In this document: positions 19,501-29,415 of the stretch, piece after piece
Layout: the number at the start of each line of letters is the position of its first letter
How positions within the stretch are numbered: position 1 is the stretch's first letter
NCBI GenBank assembly: GCA_008107755.1
Contig: VIRH01000082.1
Coordinates: 186,001 to 250,000 of the forward strand
DNA: 64,000 nucleotides
Direction of reading: 5' to 3'
DNA from: Rhodobacterales bacterium
GTDB lineage: Bacteria; Pseudomonadota; Alphaproteobacteria; Rhizobiales; Stappiaceae
Translations under genes and position numbers: made by a program
The notes under the pieces: generated by a model
Seen by the model: only the letters and a program-made list of their open reading frames with translations
Database searches by the model: none
What the model was told of the DNA's origin: nothing

Positions 19501-20011
19501 GATGCTCGAAGAAGCGGTCGCTCAGCTCAAGGACGGCGGGGCCGATTTCGGCGAGGAACAGTGGTCGCCCCAGATCAATATCGGCACGCCCGTGCTCATT
19601 CCGGAGAACTATGTCCCTGATCTGCAGCTGCGTCTGCAACTCTATCGACGGCTCGGTGACGTGACCGAGGCGGAGGAAATTGATGCCTTCGGCGCCGAGA
19701 TGATCGACCGGTTCGGGGCGATGCCGGAGGAAGTGCAGCATCTCCTGAAGATCGTCTACATCAAGGGCTTGTGCCGGAAGGCCAATGTGGAAAAGGTTGA
19801 CGCGGGGCCAAAGGGCATCGTCGTCACCTTCCGCAACAGCGAGTTCGCGAACCCGGCCGGGCTTGTCGCCTATATCGCCGAACAGGGCGTCCTGGCCAAG
19901 ATACGCCCGGACCAGAAGGTTGTCCTGTCGCGCGATTGGGAAAAGACCGAGGCTCGGCTCAAGGGAACGGCGACCGTGCTGACGAAACTGGCACGTCTGG
20001 CGGCAGCTTAG
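16526..20011 (+). CDS. mfd: Transcription-repair coupling factor Mfd
   Basis: Removes RNA polymerase stalled at DNA lesions and recruits UvrA. The 1161-aa product shows the UvrB-like N-terminal modules (for example GGIVDLFAPGEEEPVRLDFFG), the RNA-polymerase interaction domain (GDLVVHVEHGIGRFVGLKTI), the RecG-like translocase with Walker A GDVGFGKTEVALRAAF (Lys649), IIDEEQHFGVKHKERL and QLYQLRGRVGRSK, and the C-terminal UvrA-masking domain. The start is GTG at 16526, 20 bases after sdhE, so the two genes are probably co-transcribed. Confidence 0.97.
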   Translation: MFDSLFRDRANVTLASVPDGAESYALARLLAESAEKGLALVFVARDATRMAMVSEALSFFEPDADILQLPAWDCLPYDRVSPNPAISARRLLALGALARGLPKDRKTILFTTLNAAVQRMPERSFMAEQTFSMAPGNRVDLTAITGWLEMNGFARTPTVRETGEYAVRGGIVDLFAPGEEEPVRLDFFGDTLESIRSFNAETQRTSKQLKKLDLVPMSEVVLSDEAISRFRRSYLANFGAASREDVLYQSISDGRRYPGMEHWLPLFHEHLETLFDYIGDAPVVLDTNIGDAVRERVDQVNEYYSARQEARESGAGAGTVPYMPVEPSSLYFTVDEWSAAIADRGSAALDSFTPPPGSGRTVIELEGRQGRSFAAERAAGDINIFDALTKHVRALQKDGKRTVIACWSEGSRDRLGQILGDHGLGAVQEVDTFKDAEALPVKTSALCVLGIEHGFELRDVAFIGEQDILGDRLVRKSRRKAKGANVITEATGLSEGDLVVHVEHGIGRFVGLKTIEAVGAPHDCLELQYAGGDKLYLPVENIELLSRYGSEDQEAHLDKLGGGAWQARKAKLKKRILEIADGLIKTAAQRALKTAPVVETPDGVYDEFATRFPYDETEDQLAAIDSVFEDLSSGRPMDRLICGDVGFGKTEVALRAAFVAAMSGRQVAVVVPTTLLARQHFKTFSERFHGLPINVAHASRLVPPKQLNQTKKGVTDGSVDIVVGTHALLGKAVQFRDLGLLIIDEEQHFGVKHKERLKELKSDVHVMTLSATPIPRTLQLALTGVRELSLIATPPVDRLAVRTFVSPYDPLVVREALLREHYRGGQSFYVCPRLSDLAERREFLEESVPELKVAVAHGQMPPGELEDMMNAFYEGKYNVLLSTTIVESGLDIPTANTLIVHRADMFGLAQLYQLRGRVGRSKTRAYALFTVPANKTLTATAERRLKVLQSLETLGAGFQLASHDLDIRGAGNLLGEEQSGHIKEVGFELYQQMLEEAVAQLKDGGADFGEEQWSPQINIGTPVLIPENYVPDLQLRLQLYRRLGDVTEAEEIDAFGAEMIDRFGAMPEEVQHLLKIVYIKGLCRKANVEKVDAGPKGIVVTFRNSEFANPAGLVAYIAEQGVLAKIRPDQKVVLSRDWEKTEARLKGTATVLTKLARLAAA

Positions 20012-20121
20012 GGCTTTTCGCTACGGCTATGTTCAGGGGCGGTCTTGCCGGCGAAGGTCAGATTGCGTCTGGACCCGAGATCGGGCAGGAAGGCGGGCGG
20101 CATACCGACACGCCTGCCAAA

Positions 20122-20787
20122 TTACGGCAAGGTACGCTCTTCCGGCCACGCCTCCTGACCGATCAGCGGAACGAAGGCAACCGCTCCGAGATTTTCCGTT
20201 TCGAACCGGTCGTCCGAAAGGCGGGTCACGCGAATGAGCGACTGGCATCCTGAGGATTTGCCGACGGGAATGACCAGCCGTCCGCCGATGCGAAGTTGCT
20301 GTTTCAAGGCCTCCGGAGCCGCAGGCGCGCTAGCCGCGACCGCAATCACGTCGTAGGGTGCCTCGTTCGGATACCCGAGGCTGCCGTCACCGCAGACGAT
20401 TTCGATATTCTGGCAGTTGGCTGCGTGCAGGTTCTCTTTTGCGACCCGCGCGAGGACATCAATACGTTCGATACTGACGACGCGGGCGCAGAGGTGCGAA
20501 AGAACGGCAGCTGCATAGCCGGACCCCGTACCGACGTCGAGCGCCTTGCAGCCCGGGTCGGGGGCCAGAGCCTCACACATGAGGGCGACGATATAAGGTT
20601 GTGAAATGGTCTGGGCGTGGCCGATCGCGAGCGGCCTGTCCTCATAGGCTTTTTGCTTGTCCTGATCCCTTACGAAGATGTGTCGCCCGACCTGTCCCAG
20701 GGCCGAGAGAACTGCAGGATTCGCGATCCCGCGTCCGGCAATCTGGGTGCGAACCATCTCAAGCCGCTCTGTTTCGAAACATTGCAT
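20122..20787 (-). CDS. pcm: Protein-L-isoaspartate O-methyltransferase
   Basis: Repairs isoaspartyl residues in aged proteins using S-adenosylmethionine. At 221 aa it has the family's pre-motif region (IGHAQTISQPYIVALMCEAL), SAM motif I LDVGTGSGYAAAVLSHL and the C-terminal GGRLVIPVG. Cytoplasmic, no signal peptide. It converges on mfd (about 110 bases apart, nothing obvious between) and diverges from the FtsB-like gene. Confidence 0.95.
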   Translation of the reverse strand: MQCFETERLEMVRTQIAGRGIANPAVLSALGQVGRHIFVRDQDKQKAYEDRPLAIGHAQTISQPYIVALMCEALAPDPGCKALDVGTGSGYAAAVLSHLCARVVSIERIDVLARVAKENLHAANCQNIEIVCGDGSLGYPNEAPYDVIAVAASAPAAPEALKQQLRIGGRLVIPVGKSSGCQSLIRVTRLSDDRFETENLGAVAFVPLIGQEAWPEERTLP

Positions 20788-20913
20788 GATCTGCCTCCAC
20801 TGAGCGAGCCGGGAAAATTCCCCCGACTTAACGGCAGTCTCAAGACTCTATTAAGCCTAACGGCCCATAGTGACGCGATAAAGAGGCCATAGTTCAGCGT
20901 TAAGGTCCAAAGA

Positions 20914-21255
20914 GTGCATCGAGCAGCTACCCGTCAGCGTAAACAATCATTTTTGCGTCGTCTGATCACGCCCGTGATCGCGATTGCGGCGCTTGGATAT
21001 TTCGGATTTCATGCCATGAGCGGTGAGCTCGGCATGGTGGGACGCGCCATGATCGAGCGCCAGGTTTCGGAGCTCGAAGCCGAGCTTGCCGAAGTGACTG
21101 CCGAGCGCCGGGAGCTGGTTGCGCGGGTCAGTCTGTTGCGGCCGGAGAGCCTCGATCCCGACATGCTTGATGAGCGCGCGAGGCTCAATCTCAACCTGGC
21201 TCAACAGGACGAGCTCGTCGTGCTTCGTCCTGGTCATCGATACAGCATGAACTGA
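20914..21255 (+). CDS. Septum formation initiator (FtsB/DivIC-like) protein
   Basis: A 113-aa bitopic protein: a basic N-terminal tail, one transmembrane helix (about 16-35, LITPVIAIAALGYFGFHAM), and a periplasmic leucine-zipper coiled coil (IERQVSELEAELAEVTAERR) with a short C-terminal tail (ARLNLNLAQQDELVVL). This is the FtsB/DivIC architecture, which in the FtsQLB complex activates septal peptidoglycan synthesis. The start is GTG. It sits immediately upstream of the pyruvate dehydrogenase genes, a common position in this order of bacteria. Confidence 0.88.
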   Translation: MHRAATRQRKQSFLRRLITPVIAIAALGYFGFHAMSGELGMVGRAMIERQVSELEAELAEVTAERRELVARVSLLRPESLDPDMLDERARLNLNLAQQDELVVLRPGHRYSMN

Positions 21256-21428
21256 TTTTCAGTTTATTTTTCGCGTTTAACTGTTTTCTTGTTAACTGAA
21301 TAATTTTCTCATTGAAACAGCTACTTATGCTCATTTTTCAACCCTTGTCTCACAGATTGGATTGACAGGGACAACAGGATAAGTTGCTCCTAATACATTA
21401 GGGGAAACGTCATTCTGAGTTGAGGGTT
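21256..21428 (+). promoter_or_regulatory. Intergenic region expected to hold the pdh operon promoter
   Basis: AT-rich for this genome and placed directly before pdhA. A perfect TTGACA hexamer stands at 21362-21367, but no convincing -10 box lies 16-18 bases downstream, so this is only a candidate -35 element. Confidence 0.3.
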
Positions 21429-22466
21429 ATGGCTGCAGCAAGAAAGACCAGCGCCGGCGCGAGCCGGACACGCAGTTCTGCCAAGAAGGCAGAGCCTGCG
21501 ATCGCCGAGTTCGATAAGGACGAAGAACTCCACGCCTACCGCGAGATGCTTCTCATCCGCCGATTTGAGGAAAAGGCCGGCCAATTGTACGGCATGGGCT
21601 TCATCGGCGGCTTCTGTCACCTCTATATCGGGCAGGAAGCTGTCGTCGTCGGAATGCAGATGGCGAAAAAGGACGGGGATCAGATGATCACCGGTTATCG
21701 CGATCACGGTCACATGCTGGCCATGGATCTCGATCCTAAGGGCGTCATGGCTGAGTTGACGGGTCGCAGGGGCGGTCTGTCGAAAGGCAAGGGCGGCTCC
21801 ATGCACATGTTTTCCAAGGAAAAGCATTTCTACGGTGGCCACGGTATCGTGGGTGCCCAGGTGCCGCTCGGCACGGGTCTCGCATTTGCCAACCAGTACC
21901 GTGAGAACGGTAACGTCGCGATGGCGTTCTTTGGCGACGGTGCGTCGAACCAGGGTCAGGTGTACGAGAGCTTCAACATGGCCGAGCTCTGGAAGCTGCC
22001 GGTCGTCTACGTGATCGAGAACAACAAGTACGGCATGGGGACAAGCGTTGCCCGTGCGTCGGCGACCACCGATCTGTCCCAGCGCGGCGCATCCTTAGGG
22101 ATCCCGGGCGAACAGGTCGACGGAATGGATGTGCGCGCCGTCAAGGCAGCATCGGCCAAGGCGCTTGAATGGTGCCGTGAGGGCAAGGGTCCCTATATCC
22201 TCGAGATGATCACGTATCGCTATCGTGGTCACTCGATGTCCGACCCGGCGAAATACCGGTCCAAGGACGAAGTTCAGAAAATGCGGACGGAGCACGACCC
22301 GATCGAGCAGGTTCGCAAGCGGCTCATGGACAATGGGTGGGCCAGCGAAGACGACCTGAAGGCCATCGACAAGGATGTCCGTGCGCGGGTCGCCGAGGCT
22401 GCCGAATTCGCCCAAACCGATCCTGAGCCGGATCCGTCTGAACTTTACACCGATATTTTGCTTTAA
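21429..22466 (+). CDS. pdhA: Pyruvate dehydrogenase E1 component, alpha subunit
   Basis: Thiamine-diphosphate-dependent decarboxylase subunit of the pyruvate dehydrogenase complex, joining glycolysis to the TCA cycle. It is 345 aa with the TPP motif [17 protein letters not shown] ending in [11 protein letters not shown], and with [13 protein letters not shown], the phospho-loop region of the heterotetrameric E1 type. The N-terminus has an Ala/Lys-rich tail typical of rhizobial PdhA. A TTG nine bases upstream is in frame and is an alternative start. pdhB follows after 13 bases. Confidence 0.96.
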   Translation: MAAARKTSAGASRTRSSAKKAEPAIAEFDKDEELHAYREMLLIRRFEEKAGQLYGMGFIGGFCHLYIGQEAVVVGMQMAKKDGDQMITGYRDHGHMLAMDLDPKGVMAELTGRRGGLSKGKGGSMHMFSKEKHFYGGHGIVGAQVPLGTGLAFANQYRENGNVAMAFFGDGASNQGQVYESFNMAELWKLPVVYVIENNKYGMGTSVARASATTDLSQRGASLGIPGEQVDGMDVRAVKAASAKALEWCREGKGPYILEMITYRYRGHSMSDPAKYRSKDEVQKMRTEHDPIEQVRKRLMDNGWASEDDLKAIDKDVRARVAEAAEFAQTDPEPDPSELYTDILL

Positions 22467-22479
22467 GCCGGGGGATACA

Positions 22480-23877
<1,398 letters not shown>

Positions 23878-23893
23878 GGCGAGGGAGACGGAC

Positions 23894-25291
23894 ATGCCAA
23901 TCAACATTACCATGCCGGCCCTTTCTCCCACGATGGAGGAAGGCAACCTTGCCAAGTGGTTGGTCAAGGAAGGCGACAAGGTTTCGTCCGGCGATGTGAT
24001 CGCCGAGATTGAGACTGACAAGGCGACGATGGAAGTCGAAGCCGTGGACGAAGGCACGGTCGGCAAGATCGTCGTGCCGGAAGGCTCTCAGGGCGTGAAG
24101 GTCAACGAGCTCATTGCCGTTCTTCTGGAAGACGGCGAAGACGCGAGTGCGATTGATACGTCCGGCGGCGGAAAGTCCGACGCTGATTCCGGGGCAAAGG
24201 ATTCCGGTTCCAAGCCGGAAAAGGGCGATGCGGCCTCTGCGCCTGCGGGTGACGAAAAAGTTCCGTCTGTTCCCGGCAGCAGCTCTTCCATAGAGGTTGG
24301 AGCCAAGGCTGCGACCGATCCGGTTCCTGCACCGAAAACCTCGGACGGCGGACGGATTTTCGCGTCTCCGCTTGCGCGCCGCCTGGCACAGCTCAATGGT
24401 CTCGACCTTAAGGCTCTCTCGGGAAGCGGTCCGCATGGCCGCATCATCAAGAGGGATATCGAGGCTGCGCTTGAAAGCGGAACCGGCAAAGCCGCCGCCA
24501 AGGACGCGGAAGCTCCGAAGGCAGCTGCCGCTTCCGCTCCGGCCAAGGGCCAGTCCGCCGAACAGGTTCTCGGCCTCTTCGACAAGGACAGCTACGAGCT
24601 TGTCCCTCACGACGGCATGCGCAAGACGATCGCAAAGCGGCTGACCGAATCCAAGCAGACCATTCCGCATTTCTACGTTTCGGTGGACTGCGAACTGGAT
24701 GCGCTTCTGGCGCTGCGCGCTCAGCTCAACGATGCTGCGGCCAGGGACAAGGATGGCAAGCCGGCCTACAAGCTGTCGGTCAACGACATGACGATCAAGG
24801 CGTTGGCGCTGGCCCTGCGCGATGTTCCGATGGCGAATGTCTCCTGGACCGACGACAACATGGTCGTGCACAAGCACGCCGACGTGGGCGTCGCTGTCGC
24901 CATACCGGGAGGCCTGATCACTCCGATCATCCGCCGCGCCGAGGAAAAGCCGCTGTCCGTCGTCTCCAACGAGATGAAGGATCTCGGCAAGCGTGCCAAG
25001 GAACGCAAGCTGAAGCCTGACGAATATCAGGGCGGCACGACTGCGGTCTCCAACATGGGCATGATGGGCGTGAAGAACTTCTCGGCCGTGGTGAACCCAC
25101 CGCATGCCACGATCCTTGCTGTCGGTGCCGGCGAGAAACGCCCGGTCGTCAAGGATGGCGAGCTGGCGGTGGCGACGGTTATGTCCGTGACGCTTTCCAC
25201 CGACCACCGCTGTGTGGACGGGGCACTGGGAGCGGAGCTGCTTGCCGCCTTCAAGGGCTACATCGAAAATCCGATGAGCATGCTCGTTTGA
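23894..25291 (+). CDS. pdhC: Dihydrolipoyl acetyltransferase (E2) of pyruvate dehydrogenase
   Basis: The core acyltransferase of the complex, 465 aa. Order: one lipoyl domain (1-80, lipoyl K43), Ser/Gly/Ala-rich linker, peripheral-subunit-binding domain (about 155-190, [20 protein letters not shown]), second Ala-rich linker, and the catalytic domain with the active-site motif DHRCVDG (His438) near the C-terminus. It follows pdhB by 16 bases and ends just before a strong terminator-like hairpin. Confidence 0.97.
   Translation: MPINITMPALSPTMEEGNLAKWLVKEGDKVSSGDVIAEIETDKATMEVEAVDEGTVGKIVVPEGSQGVKVNELIAVLLEDGEDASAIDTSGGGKSDADSGAKDSGSKPEKGDAASAPAGDEKVPSVPGSSSSIEVGAKAATDPVPAPKTSDGGRIFASPLARRLAQLNGLDLKALSGSGPHGRIIKRDIEAALESGTGKAAAKDAEAPKAAAASAPAKGQSAEQVLGLFDKDSYELVPHDGMRKTIAKRLTESKQTIPHFYVSVDCELDALLALRAQLNDAAARDKDGKPAYKLSVNDMTIKALALALRDVPMANVSWTDDNMVVHKHADVGVAVAIPGGLITPIIRRAEEKPLSVVSNEMKDLGKRAKERKLKPDEYQGGTTAVSNMGMMGVKNFSAVVNPPHATILAVGAGEKRPVVKDGELAVATVMSVTLSTDHRCVDGALGAELLAAFKGYIENPMSMLV
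24011..24054 (+). repeat. 44-bp perfect direct repeat, copy 2 (pdhC lipoyl domain)
   Basis: Identical to 22597-22640 in pdhB; it encodes the same residues around the lipoyl lysine. Confidence 0.9.
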
Positions 25292-25302
25292 GGATTGCTC
25301 TC

Positions 25303-25331
25303 CGGCGCGGCGGCAACGCCGCGCCGTTTTT
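25303..25331 (+). terminator. Strong intrinsic terminator between pdhC and lpdA
   Basis: A perfect 10-bp GC-rich stem (25303-25312 with 25317-25326) closes a GCAA (GNRA) tetraloop and is followed by TTTTT. It lies 11 bases after the pdhC stop and 32 bases before the lpdA start on the same strand, so lpdA is expected to have its own promoter or to be read only by partial read-through. Confidence 0.85.
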
Positions 25332-25363
25332 GAACGATGACATCATTCGCCGGGGAAAACACC

Positions 25364-26806
25364 ATGGCTGATACCAATTACGACGTGATCATCATCGGTT
25401 CCGGTCCGGGTGGCTATGTGACCGCGATCCGGTCCGCGCAGCTCGGTTTCAAGACCGCAATCGTTGAGCGCGAGCACATGGGCGGCATCTGCCTCAACTG
25501 GGGCTGCATTCCGACCAAGGCGCTGCTCAGGTCTGCCGAGATCTACCACTACATGCAGCATGCCAAGGATTACGGTCTTTCTGCAGAAAAGGTCTCGTTT
25601 GATCCTGCAGCGGTGGTCAAGCGCTCGCGCGGGGTGTCCGGCCAGCTCAACGGTGGCATCGGCTACCTGATGAAAAAGAACAAGGTCGACATCATCTGGG
25701 GCGAAGCCAAGATCGCCAAGGCAGGCGAGGTGACCGTTTCCAAGCCGACCAAGAAGGCAATGGAGCCGCAGCATCCGGCGCCGAAAGGCACCAAGGGCGA
25801 GGGCACCTACAAGGCCAAGCACATCATCGTCGCGACCGGCGCCCGGCCTCGCGTCATTCCGGGCATCGAACCGGATGGCAAGGATATCTGGACCTATTTC
25901 GAGGCCATGGTTCCGCCGTCCATGCCGAAATCCCTGATCGTGATGGGATCGGGTGCTATCGGTATCGAGTTCGCCTCTTTCTATCGCACGATGGGCGCCG
26001 AGGTGACAGTCATCGAGATGATGCCGACCATCATGCCGGTCGAGGATCCTGAAATATCCGGTCTGGCCAAGAAGCAGTTGGAGAAGCAGGGTATCAAGTT
26101 CTTGCTGGAGGCCAAAGTCTCGCAAGTCAAGAAGGGTTCCGGCGGCGTCACGGCGACCGTTGAGACCAAGGACGGCAAGAAACAGGAGCTGACGGCTGAA
26201 AAGATGATTTCTGCCGTTGGTGTCGTCGGCAATATCGAAAAGCTCGGTCTGGAAGACCTTGGTGTGAAGACCGACCGGGGATGTGTCGTCATCGACGGTT
26301 ACGGCAAGACCAATGTCCCGGGGATCTACGCCATTGGCGATGTCGCCGGGCCGCCCATGCTGGCGCACAAGGCTGAACATGAAGGTGTCATCTGCATCGA
26401 GAAGATCGCCGGCAAGGACGTTCACCCGATGGACAAGTCCATGATTCCGGGCTGCACCTACTGCAACCCGCAGGTCGCCTCCGTCGGTCTCACGGAACCC
26501 AAGGCCAAGGAAGCCGGATACGACATCAAGGTCGGCCGGTTCCCGTTTGTCGGCAACGGCAAGGCAATTGCCCTTGGTGAGCCGGACGGGATGGTGAAGA
26601 CGATCTTCGATGCCAAGACCGGTCAGCTTCTGGGGGCCCACATGGTGGGGGCCGAAGTCACCGAGTTGATCCAGGGATATGTGGTTGCCATGAACCTGGA
26701 GACGACCGAAGAGGACCTGATGCACACCGTCTTCCCGCATCCGACGCTGTCCGAAATGATGAAGGAATCGGTTCTGGACGCTTATGGCCGGGTTCTGAAT
26801 ATCTAG
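25364..26806 (+). CDS. lpdA: Dihydrolipoyl dehydrogenase (E3)
   Basis: FAD flavoprotein that reoxidises dihydrolipoamide in the 2-oxoacid dehydrogenase complexes. At 480 aa it has the FAD-binding DVIIIGSGPGGYV at the N-terminus, the redox disulfide in GGICLNWGCIPTK (C43, C48), NAD-binding VMGSGAIGIEFASFYRTMGA, FAD motif YAIGDVAGPPMLAHKA and the C-terminal HPTLSEMM with the catalytic His. The ATG at 25364 is preceded by GGGGAAA; the frame opens nine codons earlier without a site. A Lys-rich insertion (about 125-150) is usual for this alphaproteobacterial subgroup. Confidence 0.96.
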   Translation: MADTNYDVIIIGSGPGGYVTAIRSAQLGFKTAIVEREHMGGICLNWGCIPTKALLRSAEIYHYMQHAKDYGLSAEKVSFDPAAVVKRSRGVSGQLNGGIGYLMKKNKVDIIWGEAKIAKAGEVTVSKPTKKAMEPQHPAPKGTKGEGTYKAKHIIVATGARPRVIPGIEPDGKDIWTYFEAMVPPSMPKSLIVMGSGAIGIEFASFYRTMGAEVTVIEMMPTIMPVEDPEISGLAKKQLEKQGIKFLLEAKVSQVKKGSGGVTATVETKDGKKQELTAEKMISAVGVVGNIEKLGLEDLGVKTDRGCVVIDGYGKTNVPGIYAIGDVAGPPMLAHKAEHEGVICIEKIAGKDVHPMDKSMIPGCTYCNPQVASVGLTEPKAKEAGYDIKVGRFPFVGNGKAIALGEPDGMVKTIFDAKTGQLLGAHMVGAEVTELIQGYVVAMNLETTEEDLMHTVFPHPTLSEMMKESVLDAYGRVLNI

Positions 26807-26831
26807 GCGCGTTTATTTGGGATGGACTGGA

Positions 26832-26868
26832 CCCCGATGGCGAAACGGGTAACGTTGGGCCATCGGGG
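26832..26868 (+). repeat. Intergenic stem-loop after lpdA
   Basis: Ten-base perfect arms (26832-26841 with 26859-26868, CCCCGATGGC) around a 17-base loop. It lies 25 bases after the lpdA stop and ends 25 bases before the next start. No T run follows, so it is more likely an mRNA processing or stability element than an intrinsic terminator. Confidence 0.5.
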
Positions 26869-26893
26869 ATAGCGGGCAAGGGAGCCTTCGGTC

Positions 26894-27142
26894 ATGGAAA
26901 TGGAAGCAATTCTCATCTGGATTGCCATCGGCATTATCGCAGGCTGGCTTGCAAGTGTGATTGTCGGCGGCGGCGGGCTGATCCGTTACCTCATCACTGG
27001 GCTTATCGGTGCCTTTGTCGGTGGCTTTCTGTTCCGTTTCGCGGGCATCGATCTCAATCTCGGCAATGTCTATGTCACTGAGATCGTCGTCGCGGCCATT
27101 GGCGCGATCGTCGTGGTCTTGATCGCAAGACTGCTGGCGTAA
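26894..27142 (+). CDS. GlsB/YeaQ/YmgE-family small membrane protein, copy 1
   Basis: An 82-aa protein with three hydrophobic helices and Gly-rich turns (IAIGIIAGWLASVIVGGGG; GLIGAFVGGFLF), the layout of the transglycosylase-associated/YeaQ family. Members are often stress-induced but have no proven biochemical role. The next gene encodes a second member, so this is a tandem pair. Confidence 0.85.
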   Translation: MEMEAILIWIAIGIIAGWLASVIVGGGGLIRYLITGLIGAFVGGFLFRFAGIDLNLGNVYVTEIVVAAIGAIVVVLIARLLA

Positions 27143-27180
27143 CCGCGATCACTCGGTAATCGGATTTGATGGGACACTGA

Positions 27181-27420
27181 ATGGGCTGGATTATCACGAT
27201 CATCATCGGCCTCATCGCAGGCGCTGTTGCGCATCGCGTTCTGAATAGCCGGGGCGGGTTCTTCGGAAGCCTCATAGTGGGCCTGATCGGCGCACTGGTT
27301 GGCGGAGAACTGGCGTCGTTGCTGGAGCTGAATGTGACTGGTGGATTTCTCGACAGGTTGATGATCGCCGTTCTCGGATCCATCCTCTTCCTCTTTATCT
27401 GGAAGAAGATGTTTAAGTGA
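27181..27420 (+). CDS. GlsB/YeaQ/YmgE-family small membrane protein, copy 2
   Basis: A 79-aa relative of the preceding protein with the same pattern (ITIIIGLIAGAVAHRVL; SLIVGLIGALVGGELASLL) and a basic C-terminus (WKKMFK). The stop TGA overlaps the GTG start of the thioesterase gene (GTGA), indicating translational coupling. Confidence 0.8.
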   Translation: MGWIITIIIGLIAGAVAHRVLNSRGGFFGSLIVGLIGALVGGELASLLELNVTGGFLDRLMIAVLGSILFLFIWKKMFK

Positions 27421-27836
27421 ACGGTCTCGAGCAATATCCGCTCTTCGCGCGGGACAAGCTGAGATATGCGGATACAGACCGTCAGGGGCACGTCAACAAT
27501 GCGGTGTTCGCAACGTTTCTCGAAACGGGGCGTACCGAACTGGTATTCCAATTGGAACTGGCTGAAGAGGCCGCTTCGTTCGTGATTGCGCGGCTTGAAC
27601 TTGATTTTATCCAAGAGATTACCTGGCCAGGTGAGGTTGAAATCGGGACCGCGGTTCTCGAGACAGGCCGCAGCTCGTTGAAACTGCTTCAGACTATCTT
27701 TCAGAACGGGAAGCCAGTTGCGAAAGCCGTGAGCGTGGTGGTGCAGGTCAGCAATGAAACCCGAAAGTCTCATCCGCTTTCGCACAAGGCTCAGGATCTG
27801 TTGAAGAAATACCTCAGGCCTGCATCTGAAACATAG
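27417..27836 (+). CDS. Acyl-CoA thioesterase, 4-hydroxybenzoyl-CoA (hot-dog) type
   Basis: A 139-aa hot-dog-fold thioesterase. The active-site segment YADTDRQGHVNNAVFATFLE matches the 4HBT class, with the catalytic aspartate at D21. Cytoplasmic; the acyl-CoA substrate cannot be inferred. GTG start overlapping the previous stop by four bases. Confidence 0.88.
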   Translation: MNGLEQYPLFARDKLRYADTDRQGHVNNAVFATFLETGRTELVFQLELAEEAASFVIARLELDFIQEITWPGEVEIGTAVLETGRSSLKLLQTIFQNGKPVAKAVSVVVQVSNETRKSHPLSHKAQDLLKKYLRPASET

Positions 27837-27891
27837 CAGGCACCACTGCTTTGGACTTGACCTTTCAAGGGAATAACGACACTTAAAAGCC

Positions 27892-28866
27892 ATGGTTACG
27901 ATCGTCGATACGCTCAATCGCCCGCAGGAAAAAACCGAAGCGCGGCCGCGCCATCCCGAGAAGGCTCATCGCCCGGACAACCCGGTACAGCGAAAGCCGA
28001 AATGGATCCGGGTCAAGGCGCCGACGTCGCCTGTGTACCGTGAGACGCAGGAAGTCGTTCGCGCCAACAATCTAGTCACTGTGTGCGAGGAAGCCGGTTG
28101 TCCGAACATCGGCGAGTGCTGGTCCAAGAAACACGCAAGCTTCATGATCCTCGGCGACACCTGCACGCGGGCCTGCGCCTTCTGCAATGTGCGCACCGGT
28201 ATGCCGGGACCTGTCGACCCCAAGGAGCCACAGGGGATCGCCGACGCCGTCGCGGCCATGGGGCTTGAGCATGTGGTTATCACGTCTGTCGACCGGGATG
28301 ATCTGGACGACGGCGGCGCGACCCACTTTGCTGATGTCATCAAGGCCATTCGCAAGTCCTCGCCCAAGACGACCGTTGAAGTCCTGACGCCTGATTTCCT
28401 GCGCAAGGACGGGGCCGTTGAGATCGTGGTGGAAGCACGGCCGGACGTGTTCAATCACAATATGGAAACGGTACCTTCCAAGTATCTCAAGGTTCGTCCT
28501 GGGGCGCGGTACTTCCATTCGATCCGCATCCTTCAGAAGGTGAAGGAACTGGATCCGGCCATGTTCACGAAGTCGGGCATCATGGTCGGCCTCGGCGAAG
28601 AGCGAAACGAAGTGCTTCAGATCATGGACGATCTCCGGGCCGCCGACGTGGATTTCCTGACCATTGGTCAATATCTGCAGCCGTCGAAAAAACATCACCC
28701 CGTGATGAGCTTCGTGACGCCTGAGGAGTTCAAGGGATATGAGCGGATTGCGTATGCGAAAGGCTTTCTGAAAGTCTCGGCCAGCCCTCTGACGCGGTCT
28801 TCGCATCATGCCGGCGAGGACTTCGCGGACCTTCGGGCCGCCCGGAAAGCAAAACTCGGTCACTGA
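27892..28866 (+). CDS. lipA: Lipoyl synthase
   Basis: Radical-SAM enzyme that inserts two sulfurs into octanoyl chains on lipoyl domains, such as those of PdhB and PdhC encoded just upstream. At 324 aa it has the auxiliary cluster cysteines C65, C70, C76 ([12 protein letters not shown]) and the radical-SAM cluster C91, C95, C98 (CTRACAFC). The C-terminal [10 protein letters not shown] supplies the serine ligand (RSSY/H motif). Its position next to lpdA is a conserved arrangement. Confidence 0.97.
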   Translation: MVTIVDTLNRPQEKTEARPRHPEKAHRPDNPVQRKPKWIRVKAPTSPVYRETQEVVRANNLVTVCEEAGCPNIGECWSKKHASFMILGDTCTRACAFCNVRTGMPGPVDPKEPQGIADAVAAMGLEHVVITSVDRDDLDDGGATHFADVIKAIRKSSPKTTVEVLTPDFLRKDGAVEIVVEARPDVFNHNMETVPSKYLKVRPGARYFHSIRILQKVKELDPAMFTKSGIMVGLGEERNEVLQIMDDLRAADVDFLTIGQYLQPSKKHHPVMSFVTPEEFKGYERIAYAKGFLKVSASPLTRSSHHAGEDFADLRAARKAKLGH

Positions 28867-28902
28867 ACCGACCCCCGGTACCCTTTATCGGCGAAAGAGC
28901 GA

Positions 28903-29355
28903 ATGCCCAGTTTTTCCAACACTCAGCAAGTCAACCACAAGGCGGAGGACATGTTCCGTCTTGTCGCGGATGTCGAGCAGTACCCCGAATTTGTTCCCCT
29001 GTGCCAGGATCTGCAGGTGCGGGGCCGCAAGGAACTTGAGGACGGTCGGTCGGTGCTCGTTGCCGACATGACGGTTGCGTACAAACTCTTCAAGGAAACC
29101 TTCACCAGCCGCGTTGAACTCGACCCCGAGGCGCGCACGATCCTGGTCGAATATCTTGATGGACCGTTCAAGCATCTGGAAAATAGATGGACCTTCGAGG
29201 AAACCGGCGAGGCCAGCTGCAACGTCGGGTTCTTCATTTCCTATGAATTCAGAAGCAAGACTCTCGGCGCTCTGATGGGAGCCATGTTCGAGCGTGCGTT
29301 CCGGAAGTTTTCCAGTGCCTTCGAACAGCGTGCAAACGAGGTCTACGGCGCCTGA
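28903..29355 (+). CDS. COQ10/RatA-like SRPBCC protein
   Basis: A 150-aa START/SRPBCC-fold protein (PSFSNTQQVNHKAEDMFRLV; YPEFVPLCQDLQV; CNVGFFISYEFRS), the bacterial homologue of mitochondrial COQ10, a coenzyme-Q-binding chaperone, and of RatA. In alphaproteobacteria it commonly follows lipA. The respiratory quinone role is the likelier one here; a toxin role is not supported by any antitoxin gene. Confidence 0.88.
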   Translation: MPSFSNTQQVNHKAEDMFRLVADVEQYPEFVPLCQDLQVRGRKELEDGRSVLVADMTVAYKLFKETFTSRVELDPEARTILVEYLDGPFKHLENRWTFEETGEASCNVGFFISYEFRSKTLGALMGAMFERAFRKFSSAFEQRANEVYGA

Positions 29356-29415
29356 GTGCCGTCAGACGTCGAGGTCTATTGATTGTCTGTAGTGCGCGGA
29401 ACGCTCCTGGCGAGA

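Noticed and set aside
28903..29355. RatA-type toxin of a toxin-antitoxin pair
   Set aside because: No antitoxin gene adjacent; location after lipA and sequence fit the COQ10-like quinone-binding role better.
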